Counted from the stretch's first letter, positions 8,294-16,389 are shown. The stretch: DNA of 64,000 nucleotides from Clostridiales bacterium (GCA_015056145.1 SVGY01000001.1:372001-436000), one strand, 5' to 3'. Made by a program: numbers and translations. The notes: a model not told the origin generated them from the letters alone.

Positions 8294-8404
8294 ATTCACA
8301 CCTCGCATTTGATGGATGGGGGTAATCACTTCCCTGTGATGACATGATTATATCATCAAGCGGCAAAAATGACAAACCTTGCGTTTGTTTTTTCTCAACA
8401 CAAA

Positions 8405-8433
8405 ATGCCGGTACCCGTGGCAGGATACCGGCA
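8405..8433 (-). terminator. Stem-loop after pgi
   Basis: ATGCCGGTA (8405-8413) pairs with TACCGGCAT (8425-8433). On the minus strand it is followed by TTTTGTG, so it is a modest terminator for pgi. Confidence 0.5.
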
Positions 8434-8447
8434 TAAAGCGTATTTGA

Positions 8448-9785
8448 TTACAGACGGGCTTCCAGCTCAGCCTTCTGAGCCTCATAGCCGGGCTTGCCCA
8501 GCAGGGCAAACATGTTCTTCTTGTAAGCTTCCACGCCGGGCTGATCAAAGGGATTCACGCCCAGGAGGTAGCCGGAGAGGCCGCAGGCCTTCTCGAAGAA
8601 GTATACCAAATAACCGAAGTGCCATGCATCGGCGCTGTCGATCTCCAGAATGATGTTGGGGGTGCCGCCGTCCATGTGAGCCATCAGGGTACCCTGGTAG
8701 GCCTTGGAGTTGACAAACTGCACGGACTTGCCGGCAAGGTAGTTCAGGCCGTCGATATCCTCAGCAGCTTCCTCGATGTAGGCTTCGGTACGGGGCTCGT
8801 TGACCCACAGCACGGTTTCAAACAGGTTGCGGGTGCCATCCTGAATGAACTGGCCAATGGAGTGCAGGTCGGTGGAGAAGTTAGCTGCAGTGGGGAACAG
8901 ACCCTTCTGATCCTTGCCTTCGCTTTCGGCGTAAAGCTGCTTGAACCACTCGCCCAGCATGGTAAGGGCAGGCTCGTAGTTTACAAGGATTTCCGTGTTC
9001 TTGCCCTTGCGGTAGAGGATGTTGCGCAGCGCAGCATACTTCATGGCAGGGTTGGAATCCAGATCGCCATCCTTGCACACTTCACGGGCATCCTGAGCGC
9101 CCTTCATCATGGCGTCGATATCAATGCCGGCAGCGGCGATGGGCAGAAGGCCTACGGCGGTCAGCACAGAGAAGCGGCCGCCCACATCATCGGGCACCAC
9201 AAAGGTCTCGTAGCCTTCCACGTTGGACAGGTTCTTCAGAGCGCCACGGGCCTTGTCGGTGGTGGCGTAGATGCGGCCCTTTGCGCCTTCCTTGCCATAC
9301 TTTTCTTCCAGCATCTTCTTGAATACACGGAAGGCGATGGCAGGCTCGGTGGTGGTGCCGGACTTGGAGATGATATTCACGGAGAAGTCACGGTCGCCAA
9401 TGATCTTGATAATATCGTTGAGATAAGAAGAGGAAATATTGTTGCCGGCGAAGTAGATCTCGGGGATGCCTTCGGGACGGACGCCATTGAACATCTGGCC
9501 GTTAACAAACTCGATGGCAGCCCGTGCGCCCAGGTAGGAACCGCCGATGCCGATAACCACCAGCACCTTGCTATCGCTCTGGATCTTGGCAGCAGCCTTC
9601 TTGATGCGATCAAACTCGTCCTTGTCATAGTTTACGGGCAGATCCAGCCAGCCCAGAAAGTCATTGCCAGCGCCCTTGCCGCTGAGCAGCATCTCGTTGA
9701 CGGTATTCATCAGGGGCTTCATGTTGTCCAGTTCGGGCTGAGCGATGAAACCCTTTACGCCGGTCAGTTTCAGATTCATTGCCAT
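8448..9785 (-). CDS. pgi: Glucose-6-phosphate isomerase
   Basis: 445-aa glycolytic enzyme that interconverts glucose 6-phosphate and fructose 6-phosphate in the cytosol. Residues 79-86 GIGGSYLG, 141-148 KSGTTTEP (phosphate binding), 202-206 GGRFS (PGI signature 1) and a C-terminal signature block [25 protein letters not shown]-like are all present. The length matches the short Firmicutes form. GAGGGAG lies 10 nt before the ATG. It is expressed from its own promoter at 9847-9875 and is separated by 175 nt from the oxidoreductase gene upstream. Confidence 0.97.
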   Translation of the reverse strand: MAMNLKLTGVKGFIAQPELDNMKPLMNTVNEMLLSGKGAGNDFLGWLDLPVNYDKDEFDRIKKAAAKIQSDSKVLVVIGIGGSYLGARAAIEFVNGQMFNGVRPEGIPEIYFAGNNISSSYLNDIIKIIGDRDFSVNIISKSGTTTEPAIAFRVFKKMLEEKYGKEGAKGRIYATTDKARGALKNLSNVEGYETFVVPDDVGGRFSVLTAVGLLPIAAAGIDIDAMMKGAQDAREVCKDGDLDSNPAMKYAALRNILYRKGKNTEILVNYEPALTMLGEWFKQLYAESEGKDQKGLFPTAANFSTDLHSIGQFIQDGTRNLFETVLWVNEPRTEAYIEEAAEDIDGLNYLAGKSVQFVNSKAYQGTLMAHMDGGTPNIILEIDSADAWHFGYLVYFFEKACGLSGYLLGVNPFDQPGVEAYKKNMFALLGKPGYEAQKAELEARL

Positions 9786-9812
9786 TGTAAATCGTCTCCC
9801 TCTAAATCATTA

Positions 9813-9875
9813 TTGCCAACTGAGGTATTTTTTTGTTGCAACCATATATATACTACGTTTCCGGCAAGTTGGCAA
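9813..9875 (-). promoter_or_regulatory. Predicted pgi promoter with inverted repeat
   Basis: On the minus strand TTGCCA (9875-9870), a 17-nt spacer and TATATA (9852-9847) form a sigma-A-like promoter. A 9-bp inverted repeat, TTGCCAACT at 9813-9821 and AGTTGGCAA at 9867-9875, overlaps the -35 box and recurs in the 5' leader. It could be a pair of operator half-sites; no regulator is identified. Confidence 0.5.
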
Positions 9876-9960
9876 GGGGGTGAAGAGTTTTCAAATAACC
9901 GTAATTAACCTGCGTCTTGTCCGGACAGGGGGTCCGTCGTGCCTGCTTCAGGCTGCAACA

Positions 9961-10941
9961 TCAGTCAAAGGGATACACCATGCCCCACTGTGCCCGGAGC
10001 TCATCCATGGTTTTCATAATGTGCATAATCTCGCTGTGAGGCATTTCCGGGCATTCCAGCTGTCCTGCTTCCAGAGCCCGCATGCAGGCTTCCACCTGGG
10101 ATTCAAAACCGGTTATCTGCTCCGGCACATCCACATGCTTCAAGAGCTGGTCGTTATCGTCAAAAACCTCGATCACCGTGGGATTATTTACATTGTTCAC
10201 GGTGAGATAACCCTTGGCGCCGCTGACCACGCCCCGGCGGTCCATTCTTGCAGCTGCACTGGAAATCAGGTGTGCGCTGCGGCCGTCCTTATAGTACAGG
10301 CTGATGTTCTCGGTAAAATCCACGCCTGTGGGGTACATCTGCACGGCGCTTTCCATACGTTCCACATCATCGCCAAAAATCATGGAGGCAAAGTTGAGAG
10401 TATACACGCCAAGATCCAATAGTGCACCACCAGCCAGTTCCGGTTTCAGGATGCGTTCCTTGTTTTCCATGGCATAGGCAAGGTTGGCATTAAGCACTTT
10501 GGGCTCGCCGATAATCCCACTTGCCAGCAGGTCGTTGATGATCCCCCGGGAAGGCATGTAGCGGGTCCAGATGGCTTCCGTAACAAAAACGCCTTTTTCC
10601 TCTGCCATTCTGAGCACTTCCTCCGCCTGACGGGCGTTGCCGGTAAAGGGTTTTTCGCACAGGATGGGCCTGCCGTACTCAATGCACAGCTTCATATGCT
10701 CCGCATGATGGGAATGGGGAGTGGCAATGTATACCAGTTCCACCTGGTCATCCTCCAGCATTTCCCTGTAGGAACCGTAGGCCTTTACAAAGCCCTCCTC
10801 CTGAGCAAAGGCCTGTGCACGATCCAGGTCACGGGCTGCAATTGCATACAGCTCCACGTTTTGTCCTCTTGCTTTCATGCCCCGCAGCGTTTTTGCCATG
10901 TTCCGGGCAATGGTGCCAGCGCCGATAATTGCGATGTTCAT
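9961..10941 (-). CDS. Gfo/Idh/MocA family NAD(P)-dependent oxidoreductase
   Basis: 326-aa oxidoreductase acting on a sugar or cyclitol. The N-terminal Rossmann fold begins NIAIIGAGTIARNMAKTL (GxGxxx nucleotide loop), followed by VYIATPHSHHAEHMKLCIEYGRPILCEKPFT, with the EKP lysine typical of the family's active site. The C-terminal alpha/beta domain contains GGALLDLGVYTLNFASMIFG. Closest in appearance to trans-dihydrobenzenediol or glucose-fructose-oxidoreductase-like dehydrogenases, but the substrate cannot be inferred. AGGAGGG sits before the ATG. It lies 48 nt after the GH31 gene, so the two are likely one transcript acting on released sugars. Confidence 0.92.
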   Translation of the reverse strand: MNIAIIGAGTIARNMAKTLRGMKARGQNVELYAIAARDLDRAQAFAQEEGFVKAYGSYREMLEDDQVELVYIATPHSHHAEHMKLCIEYGRPILCEKPFTGNARQAEEVLRMAEEKGVFVTEAIWTRYMPSRGIINDLLASGIIGEPKVLNANLAYAMENKERILKPELAGGALLDLGVYTLNFASMIFGDDVERMESAVQMYPTGVDFTENISLYYKDGRSAHLISSAAARMDRRGVVSGAKGYLTVNNVNNPTVIEVFDDNDQLLKHVDVPEQITGFESQVEACMRALEAGQLECPEMPHSEIMHIMKTMDELRAQWGMVYPFD

Positions 10942-10989
10942 TGTTGTCCCTCCTGATATATTGATTTGTTTTGCTTTGAAATATGCCTG

Positions 10990-13062
10990 TCAGCCCAGCA
11001 GTCCGCCAGGATCCAGGGCGAGTTCTTTCCCCCGGGCGCAGAAGCCGTCTCCGTTTTTGGAAACCTCTATCCGGCGGATCCCCGCTTCCAGAGACCAGCC
11101 TTTGGTGCAGCCGTCATCGTCATAAAGGGAATAAGAGGCTTCATCATCCAGCCAGCCAATCAGCGTAAAGCTGCTGAAATCCACTGCATCCACCCATTCT
11201 GCGCCTCTGCTCAGGGGAATAAAGCAGCCACGGCGAATGAACAGCGGCATTTCATTCAGCTGCAAATCGACCCAGTGATGGCCTTTTTTAACGGGCAAAA
11301 GATCGTAATCCTCTGCGGAGCGGAACCGCACCATGAGCATATCCTCAGGCAGGTACACATAGCGGCCCCGGGCGTTCTGTTCATATACCGGTGCAATCAT
11401 GCACTGGTCGCCCAGCATGACCTGATCCTCAATGCGGCAGGCCAGATCATCCTCCGGATAATCAAAGGCCAGCGGGCGGAACATACACTCATCCCCGAGG
11501 GCTGCCTTCATAAATTCGCTGTACAGATACGGCAAAAGCCCATAGCGTACCGTGAGGATATTTTTCATATCCTCCTGGAGCCCAAAGCGGTAGATTTCCT
11601 GTTCCCTGGTGCCCTGTGCAGAATGATTGCGCATGAGCGGCGTAAAAACGCCCAGCTGAAGCCAGCGAAGCAGCAGATCCTCCGTAGTGTTGTTGCTGAA
11701 TCCGCCAATATCTGCACCAGTGAAAAGAAAACCGCACATATTGAGGGACGGCATCATTTTCAAGTTCATCAAAAGGTGGCTCCACCAGGAGGTGTTATCC
11801 CCCTGCCATATGCCGCCGTAGCGGTGTGCGCCGATGCAGCTGGAACGTGCAAACAGCAGGAAGCGCTTGTCGGAATCGTATTCCTCCATGCCCTCGGCTG
11901 CGGCACGGGTCATATAGCACCCGTAGAGATTATGCACTTTGTCGTGACGCACTTTTTTGCCGTGAAAATCATGCCAGAATCGGCGATAATCCTCCGGGCT
12001 GTTGGCAATGCCACCGAAGATATCCCGCAGCCCAAAGAAAGCATCAATACCTATGTTTTCGCCCTTGGTCATATCCATTTGACGGTAGGCTTCCTCAAGC
12101 CCCTCCTCGGAATAGAACAGGGCCGGCTCGTTCATATCATTCCAGAAGCCTTCCAGGCCTGTATCCAGCAAAGCATGATACTTGCGCCCGAACCAGCGGC
12201 GCACATCTTCCCGGAGGAAATCCGGGAACAGGCTCCTGCCGGGCCATACTGCGCCGATGAAGTTGCTGCCGTCTGCCTTTTTGCAGAAATAGCCCCTTTC
12301 CAGGCCTTCCTCATATATCTCATACCCAGGCTCTTCCTTTACACCTGCATCAATAATGGGAATCAGGCGTACATGTTCTTCCTTCATATCCCGGTTCAGG
12401 CTGACAGGATCGGAAAAGGTGCTGGAGTTCCAGGTAAAGTCCTTGTACTGCTCCATGTAATCAATATCCACACAAAGGCCATCCAGGGGAATGTGCCGGC
12501 TGCGGTGCTCATGGACGATGTGCCTCAACTCCTCCTCCGAGGCATAGCCCCAGCGGGACTGGATGTAGCCGAAAGCCCATTTGGGCGGTATGTAGCTCCT
12601 GCCGATAAGCCTGCGGAAGGAACGAACGATTTCTTTCAGTGAATCCCCAGGAATAATATACAGGCTCAGATTACCGTTTTCCGATGTGATCACCGCACGG
12701 TCGGCGCTGGTGTAGCCAAGGTCAAACTCCACCGCACCCGGGTCGTCAAAAAACACGCCGAAATTGCCCTCCGTCCTGCGGAAAACCAAAAAATTATGGC
12801 TTCCGTACAGAGACTTGGTGGTTTCCTCGTGATGGAACTCATCGCTGTTCCAGCTGCGGTAAAGGTGTCCCCTTTTGTTGATGCCCCGCACATTCTGGCC
12901 AAGACCAAAGATCATATCATCCCTGGAAAGGGCAATGGAAAAACGGATCTTCTCCCCCTCCCGGCTTACGTCAAAAAAACCGGGAACGCCCTTTTCAGCG
13001 GGAATATGCCTGATCACTGCGCCCGTATCCAAAGGTGCACCAAAATCATACCTGAAAATCAT
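10990..13062 (-). CDS. Glycoside hydrolase family 31 (alpha-glucosidase/alpha-xylosidase type)
   Basis: 690-aa cytoplasmic enzyme without signal peptide that hydrolyses alpha-linked glucose or xylose. An N-terminal beta-sandwich (about 1-150) precedes a (beta/alpha)8 barrel with PPKWAFGYIQSRWGYASEEEL, DGLCVDIDYMEQYKDFTWN and GFWNDMNEPALF (nucleophile Asp about residue 309). The downstream barrel elements RYGGIWQGDNTSWWSHL and GADIGGFSNN hold the predicted acid/base Asp. C-terminal beta domains follow. ATG 13062 with AGAGGGG upstream is chosen; a 68-residue in-frame extension to 13266 runs through the intergenic region and is rejected. It is divergent from the GH10 gene, and its co-transcribed oxidoreductase follows. 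Confidence 0.92.
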   Translation of the reverse strand: MIFRYDFGAPLDTGAVIRHIPAEKGVPGFFDVSREGEKIRFSIALSRDDMIFGLGQNVRGINKRGHLYRSWNSDEFHHEETTKSLYGSHNFLVFRRTEGNFGVFFDDPGAVEFDLGYTSADRAVITSENGNLSLYIIPGDSLKEIVRSFRRLIGRSYIPPKWAFGYIQSRWGYASEEELRHIVHEHRSRHIPLDGLCVDIDYMEQYKDFTWNSSTFSDPVSLNRDMKEEHVRLIPIIDAGVKEEPGYEIYEEGLERGYFCKKADGSNFIGAVWPGRSLFPDFLREDVRRWFGRKYHALLDTGLEGFWNDMNEPALFYSEEGLEEAYRQMDMTKGENIGIDAFFGLRDIFGGIANSPEDYRRFWHDFHGKKVRHDKVHNLYGCYMTRAAAEGMEEYDSDKRFLLFARSSCIGAHRYGGIWQGDNTSWWSHLLMNLKMMPSLNMCGFLFTGADIGGFSNNTTEDLLLRWLQLGVFTPLMRNHSAQGTREQEIYRFGLQEDMKNILTVRYGLLPYLYSEFMKAALGDECMFRPLAFDYPEDDLACRIEDQVMLGDQCMIAPVYEQNARGRYVYLPEDMLMVRFRSAEDYDLLPVKKGHHWVDLQLNEMPLFIRRGCFIPLSRGAEWVDAVDFSSFTLIGWLDDEASYSLYDDDGCTKGWSLEAGIRRIEVSKNGDGFCARGKELALDPGGLLG

Positions 13063-13190
13063 GATATTTCCCCTCTTCGGATTTTTTCCATCTGGGAACA
13101 TTGTACGTTCTCCCCGGGCGAATGTCAAGCCAGAAAAGACTTTTCCCGCAGCCCCTCCCAGAAGCAAGCCTACAACAACATAAGTTATTA

Positions 13191-13236
13191 AACCTTCTAA
13201 AAAAAGGTTGACACCGTCATCCGGGAATGATATCAT
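13191..13236 (+). promoter_or_regulatory. Strong predicted sigma-A promoter and possible operator for GH10 gene
   Basis: Perfect TTGACA at 13208-13213, a 17-nt spacer and TATCAT at 13231-13236. An inverted repeat AACCTT (13191-13196) / AAGGTT (13204-13209) overlaps the -35 box and may be a regulator site. The 224-nt space between the divergent GH31 and GH10 genes holds this promoter and presumably the GH31 promoter. Confidence 0.75.
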
Positions 13237-13286
13237 GACTTCAACCGTTACCAATATAAAAACCATACACTAACGGAGGGATTCTT

Positions 13287-14507
13287 ATGGATCGCTATGC
13301 AAGCAAAAAATCTACCGCCCGTCTGCGCTTCCTGCGCCCCGACGGCACGCCTGCAGCCAATCAGTCTATCGCTTTTTCCCAGACCAGCCATGAGTTCCTC
13401 TTCGGCTGCGGCGCTTTTGATGCCGTGGAGCTGATGAAGGATACTCTGCCGGACAACATCCGCACTTTGCTCAGCGAGCGCATGGAAAACTGGTTTGAGC
13501 TGTTCAACTTCGGAACCCTGCCCTTCTACTGGGGACGGTATCAGCCCGAAGAAAACGGCCCCACCACTACCCCTTACCTGATGAAGGCCGCCAAGTGGCT
13601 GGAAGAAAAGGGCTGCGCCGTGAAGGGCCACCCCCTGTGCTGGCACACCGCCTGCGCCAACTGGCTGATGAACTACTCCAATGAGGAAATCCTCAAGAAG
13701 CAGATCGAACGCATCCACACCGACGTGACCCATTTCAAGGGCACCATCGACATGTGGGACGTGATCAACGAAGTGGTCATCATGCCCGTGTTTGACAAGT
13801 ACGACAACGCCATCACCCGCATCTGCCGTGATATGGGCCGCATCAAGCTGGTGAAGGAAGTGTTTGCCGCCGCCAAGGAAAGCAACCCCGGCGCGACTCT
13901 GCTCATCAACGACTTCAACACTTCCATGGCCTACGAAGTGCTCATCGACGCTCTGCTCTGTGCGGATGTGCCGATCTCCGTCATCGGCATTCAGTCCCAC
14001 CAGCATCAGGGCTTCTGGGGCCTGGAAAAGCTCAACGAGGTACTGGAGCGGTTCAGCCGTTTCGGCCTGCCCATCCACTTCACCGAGAACACCTTCGTTT
14101 CCGGCGATCTGATGCCCCCTCACATCGTGGACCTGAACGACTGGCAGGTGCCCGAGTGGCCCTCCACGCCCGAAGGCGAAGAGCGTCAGGCACAGAACGT
14201 TGTGGACATGTATTCCACCCTGTTCGCCCATCCTCTGGTAGAAGCCATCACCACCTGGGATCCTGCCGATGGCGCATGGCTGGGCGCCCCCAGCGGCTTC
14301 ATGCGCAAGGACAACTCCAAGAAGCCTGCCTTCCACGCCCTGCATGACCTGATCCACAAGGATTGGAGCACCAACGTGACCCTGACCACCGATGCCGACG
14401 GTTATGTGGACCTGACCGGCTTCCGTGGCGGTTACGAAGCCAAGCTCGACGGCAGCACCGTCAGCTTCCAGCTCAAGGGCAGCGATGCACAGGAACTGAC
14501 CTTCTGA
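13287..14507 (+). CDS. Glycoside hydrolase family 10 endo-1,4-beta-xylanase, intracellular
   Basis: 406-aa xylan-degrading enzyme. The GH10 barrel shows KGHPLCWH (residues 113-120), WDVINEV with the acid/base Glu at about 162, SHQH (about 237-240) and HFTENTF with the nucleophile Glu at about 267, then TTWDPADGAWLGAPSGF. The first 30 residues carry no signal peptide, so the enzyme probably acts on imported xylo-oligosaccharides. The last 40 residues form a small beta extension (DADGYVDLTGFRGGYEAKLDGS). GGAGG precedes the ATG, and a near-consensus promoter lies at 13208-13236. It is a single-gene unit ending in the terminator that carries element copy A. Confidence 0.92.
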   Translation: MDRYASKKSTARLRFLRPDGTPAANQSIAFSQTSHEFLFGCGAFDAVELMKDTLPDNIRTLLSERMENWFELFNFGTLPFYWGRYQPEENGPTTTPYLMKAAKWLEEKGCAVKGHPLCWHTACANWLMNYSNEEILKKQIERIHTDVTHFKGTIDMWDVINEVVIMPVFDKYDNAITRICRDMGRIKLVKEVFAAAKESNPGATLLINDFNTSMAYEVLIDALLCADVPISVIGIQSHQHQGFWGLEKLNEVLERFSRFGLPIHFTENTFVSGDLMPPHIVDLNDWQVPEWPSTPEGEERQAQNVVDMYSTLFAHPLVEAITTWDPADGAWLGAPSGFMRKDNSKKPAFHALHDLIHKDWSTNVTLTTDADGYVDLTGFRGGYEAKLDGSTVSFQLKGSDAQELTF

Positions 14508-14532
14508 TCTGACTTTATCACTGCCGCATCAA

Positions 14533-14555
14533 AACCACCCGCATAGCGGGTGGTT
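14533..14555 (+). terminator. GH10 terminator hairpin, proximal duplicate
   Basis: AACCACCCGC / GCGGGTGGTT stem-loop directly after the GH10 stop. An exact second copy stands at 14720-14742. The T-rich stretch of the original terminator follows only the distal copy. Confidence 0.85.
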
Positions 14556-14719
14556 CTGGCTGTCAAAAAATTCGCAGGGTGCAGGGGGATCATCCCCCTG
14601 CCGGGTGTGGGCAGAGCCCACATTCCTTGTGCCGCAGCACTTTCAAGAAAGCACAGCGAGCACCGAAGGTGCAAGATTTGCGGCTTTGACTGACAAGAAT
14701 GAGGTTTTTCGACAAGCTG
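14556..14719 (+). mobile_element. 164-bp terminator-targeting element, copy A
   Basis: Begins CTGGCTGTCAAAAAA and ends GTTTTTCGACAAGCTG, giving imperfect terminal inverted repeats (the complement of the 3' end is CAGCTTGTCGAAAAAC). Internal hairpins: GCAGGGGGAT/ATCCCCCTGC at 14581-14601, GTGGGC/GCCCAC at 14607-14621 and GCACC/GGTGC near 14660-14672. It encodes no plausible protein. It is flanked by exact 23-bp duplicates of a terminator stem-loop. Copy B at 25863-26026 has the same length and differs at two bases. I read it as a non-autonomous transposable element; the transposase is not in this window. It fills most of the 326-bp gap between the GH10 gene and the next gene. Confidence 0.75.
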
Positions 14720-14742
14720 AACCACCCGCATAGCGGGTGGTT
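14720..14742 (+). terminator. GH10 terminator hairpin, distal duplicate with T-tract
   Basis: Exact repeat of 14533-14555, followed by TTCTGTTTCTC. It is the likely original terminator end. Confidence 0.8.
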
Positions 14743-14782
14743 TTCTGTTTCTCTTCGCTCAACTGCCTATAGCCATTAATTC

Positions 14783-14830
14783 AATACAGCCGGAAAGCAC
14801 AACACATCGTGCTTTCCGGCTGTATTTTTT
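14783..14830. terminator. Perfect 18-bp terminator stem-loop
   Basis: AATACAGCCGGAAAGCAC (14783-14800) pairs fully with 14809-14826 around an 8-nt loop; a T-tract follows on the plus strand to 14830. It lies between the convergent GH10 gene and the secreted protein gene ending at 14834 and may serve both. Confidence 0.8.
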
Positions 14831-14833
14831 CGC

Positions 14834-15451
14834 TTACTCAACGTTATAATGCCAGCAGAGAGTATCTTGTACATACCATACTCCGCCAACTTCCATGACT
14901 GCTGCTTGCTGCGTATAAACTCTGCCTTCAGGAATTACGGTAACATTGACTTCAGCAACCAGAATTTGTGTTATAGGTAAGCCACACTGCTGAAAACCAG
15001 CTACAAATTCCTCAGCATAATCTGCTCTGTCAGCCTCCACCGGCCCAAGAAAAACGAACTCTACGAGGATATCATCTTCTTGATATGCTCTCCGACCCGA
15101 ATTCCTTAACTCTTCATAGAACTGTACGAGACAATCTCTCTCGTAATAAAACTGTCTGAGATAGTCTTCCGTTGCTGAACTGCATTCTTCATCCGGCATA
15201 AAATTAGACAGTTCAGCCAACTTATCCTCATTGACCACACTTCTGAAATAATCCATATATCCATCAGACATATTGGATGCATTGATGGTCATCTCTGCAT
15301 CCAGGTACAGTTGTCCACGAAAGTATTTTTCCACAGCCGCTTCAGGCGTACGGGCACCGTATTGCAGATCCATGGCAAAAGCATTCAAGGGCAATACAAA
15401 TGTAACCAGAATCATCACCAGAATAATAAACGATCTCATTTTTGATTTCAT
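14834..15451 (-). CDS. Predicted secreted protein of unknown function
   Basis: 205-aa protein not recognised as a known family. A signal peptide is clear (KSKMRSFIILVMILVTFVLPLNAFA, cleavage after AFA). The mature part is acidic and starts with RTPEAAVEKYFRGQLYLDAEMT, reminiscent of the small NTF2-like or DUF4878-type domains in which a single helix precedes a curved sheet; this is only an impression. ATG 15451 is chosen (GAGG 8 nt upstream). It follows the lipoprotein gene by 10 nt and is the last gene of the operon divergent from the XRE regulator. Confidence 0.75.
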   Translation of the reverse strand: MKSKMRSFIILVMILVTFVLPLNAFAMDLQYGARTPEAAVEKYFRGQLYLDAEMTINASNMSDGYMDYFRSVVNEDKLAELSNFMPDEECSSATEDYLRQFYYERDCLVQFYEELRNSGRRAYQEDDILVEFVFLGPVEADRADYAEEFVAGFQQCGLPITQILVAEVNVTVIPEGRVYTQQAAVMEVGGVWYVQDTLCWHYNVE

Positions 15452-15461
15452 CGTCAATACC

Positions 15462-15905
15462 TCACTTCTTTTTATATACATACAGAGAATCTGGATCAAA
15501 GGATCCATCCGTCTTATCCACATAGCGGCATACCTTCAGCTGATTGCCGGAATGAATATAGTAAAACGTCACGGATGTTCCCCAGTCATCTTCCTTCAGC
15601 GTGATGTGGTCATATGGCCGGTAAAATTGATCGTCGCCAATGGGAAGAACGGATTGTCCCAAGGTATATCGGCCCTGTTCAGACATATTGGGCCCGGTAC
15701 GCCAGTAAGTACCATTTTCTTCCAGATGCAGCGTATAACCGTCATCCGTTTTCCAGGTGCCATAAATCGTTGAATAACTTTCGTCCGTGTATTTGGGAGT
15801 ATATCCGTTTCCCACGTTCTGTTCCATCTCAGAACAAGAACAGCATAAAAGCGCTATCATAACTACAATCAGAATAGCAGATATCCTTTTCATCATGTTT
15901 TTCAT
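15462..15905 (-). CDS. Predicted lipoprotein of unknown function
   Basis: 147-aa protein with a lipoprotein signal peptide (ISAILIVVMIALLCCSC, lipobox Cys at residue 22-24 region). The mature part reads YSTIYGTWKTDDGYTLHLEENGTYWRT...GRYTLG...ITLKEDDWGTSVTFYYI, a beta-strand-rich pattern like lipocalin-type or DUF4488/DUF5640 small domains that begin with GTW. It has no catalytic motif I can see. AAGGAGG stands upstream of the ATG. Middle gene of an operon: 41-codon ORF, this gene, then the secreted protein gene. Confidence 0.78.
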   Translation of the reverse strand: MKNMMKRISAILIVVMIALLCCSCSEMEQNVGNGYTPKYTDESYSTIYGTWKTDDGYTLHLEENGTYWRTGPNMSEQGRYTLGQSVLPIGDDQFYRPYDHITLKEDDWGTSVTFYYIHSGNQLKVCRYVDKTDGSFDPDSLYVYKKK

Positions 15906-15926
15906 TTCTCTTTCCTCCTTGTTTTT

Positions 15927-16052
15927 TCAATGAAAATCCATTTGGACATATTTTTGAAATCCCACATACCCCTTCCACAAACTTCCCAAGAATCTCCCAG
16001 ATTTCTTCCTTACTGCTGTTTTAAGATAATCAAGCAATTCTTCTCTGGTCAT
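15927..16052 (-). CDS. Small 41-aa ORF at head of XRE-controlled operon
   Basis: ATG 16052 is preceded by a full AAGGAGG at ideal distance. The product begins MTREELLDYLKTAVRKKSG and continues RFLGSLWKGYVGFQKYVQ; it is basic (predicted helical N-terminus, aromatic C-terminus) and has no signal peptide or cysteine. It ends 21 nt before the lipoprotein start, with that gene's ribosome site in between. I do not recognise a family. It is supported by the ribosome site, the operon spacing and the palindromic operator upstream; coding is likely but unproven. Confidence 0.6.
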   Translation of the reverse strand: MTREELLDYLKTAVRKKSGRFLGSLWKGYVGFQKYVQMDFH

Positions 16053-16083
16053 AATTTAGTTCCTCCTTGTATCAAAACTATCA

Positions 16084-16115
16084 CAAAATGAGATAATTGT
16101 CAACATCTCATTTTG
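16084..16115. promoter_or_regulatory. Palindromic operator between XRE regulator and small-protein operon
   Basis: CAAAATGAGAT (16084-16094) and ATCTCATTTTG (16105-16115) are perfect 11-bp inverted arms with a 10-nt spacer. The site overlaps a minus-strand TTGACA (16103-16098) and lies immediately upstream of the regulator's -10 box, so a bound XRE protein could repress both directions. Confidence 0.75.
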
Positions 16116-16119
16116 CGAT

Positions 16120-16128
16120 TGGTATAAT
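16120..16128 (+). promoter_or_regulatory. Extended -10 promoter of XRE regulator
   Basis: TGGTATAAT at 16120-16128 is a consensus extended -10 element, 18 nt before the regulator ATG; no good -35 box is visible. Confidence 0.65.
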
Positions 16129-16145
16129 CCAATGGGGGCGATAAA

Positions 16146-16361
16146 ATGCGATTGCGTAACCTGCGCGAAGACAACGATTTAACACAAAAAGCAATAGCAG
16201 ATTATCTGCATATCCGTCAAAATACATATTCCCAATACGAAACAGGGCAGCGACAAATACCCATTGATTTTTTGATTCAATTAGCCCGTTATTACAGAAC
16301 CTCAACGGACTATATCCTTGAACTGACAGACGAGTGTATGCCTTATCCAGCAAAAAAATAA
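16146..16361 (+). CDS. XRE-family helix-turn-helix regulator
   Basis: 71-aa single-domain DNA-binding protein. Residues 3-60 form a Cro/C1-type HTH: LRNLREDNDLTQKAIADYLHIRQNTYSQYETGQRQIPIDFLIQLARYYRTSTDYIL, with the recognition helix around QNTYSQYE. It has no sensor or oligomerisation domain, so it probably acts as a dimeric repressor on the palindrome just upstream. It is divergent from the 41-codon ORF operon. A GGGGGCG ribosome site precedes the ATG, and a terminator hairpin follows the stop. Confidence 0.93.
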   Translation: MRLRNLREDNDLTQKAIADYLHIRQNTYSQYETGQRQIPIDFLIQLARYYRTSTDYILELTDECMPYPAKK

Positions 16362-16389
16362 AGCGAGGGCAAAACGCCATCGCTTTTTT
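16361..16389 (+). terminator. Terminator of XRE gene
   Basis: AAGCGA...TCGCTT stem with inner GGC/GCC pairing, followed by TTTTTT. Confidence 0.8.

Noticed and set aside
14556-14719. Similar protein-like frame in both 164-bp elements (HSCQSKPQILHLRCSLCF...)
   Set aside because: Both copies share it only because the DNA is identical; there is no ribosome site and it crosses hairpins.
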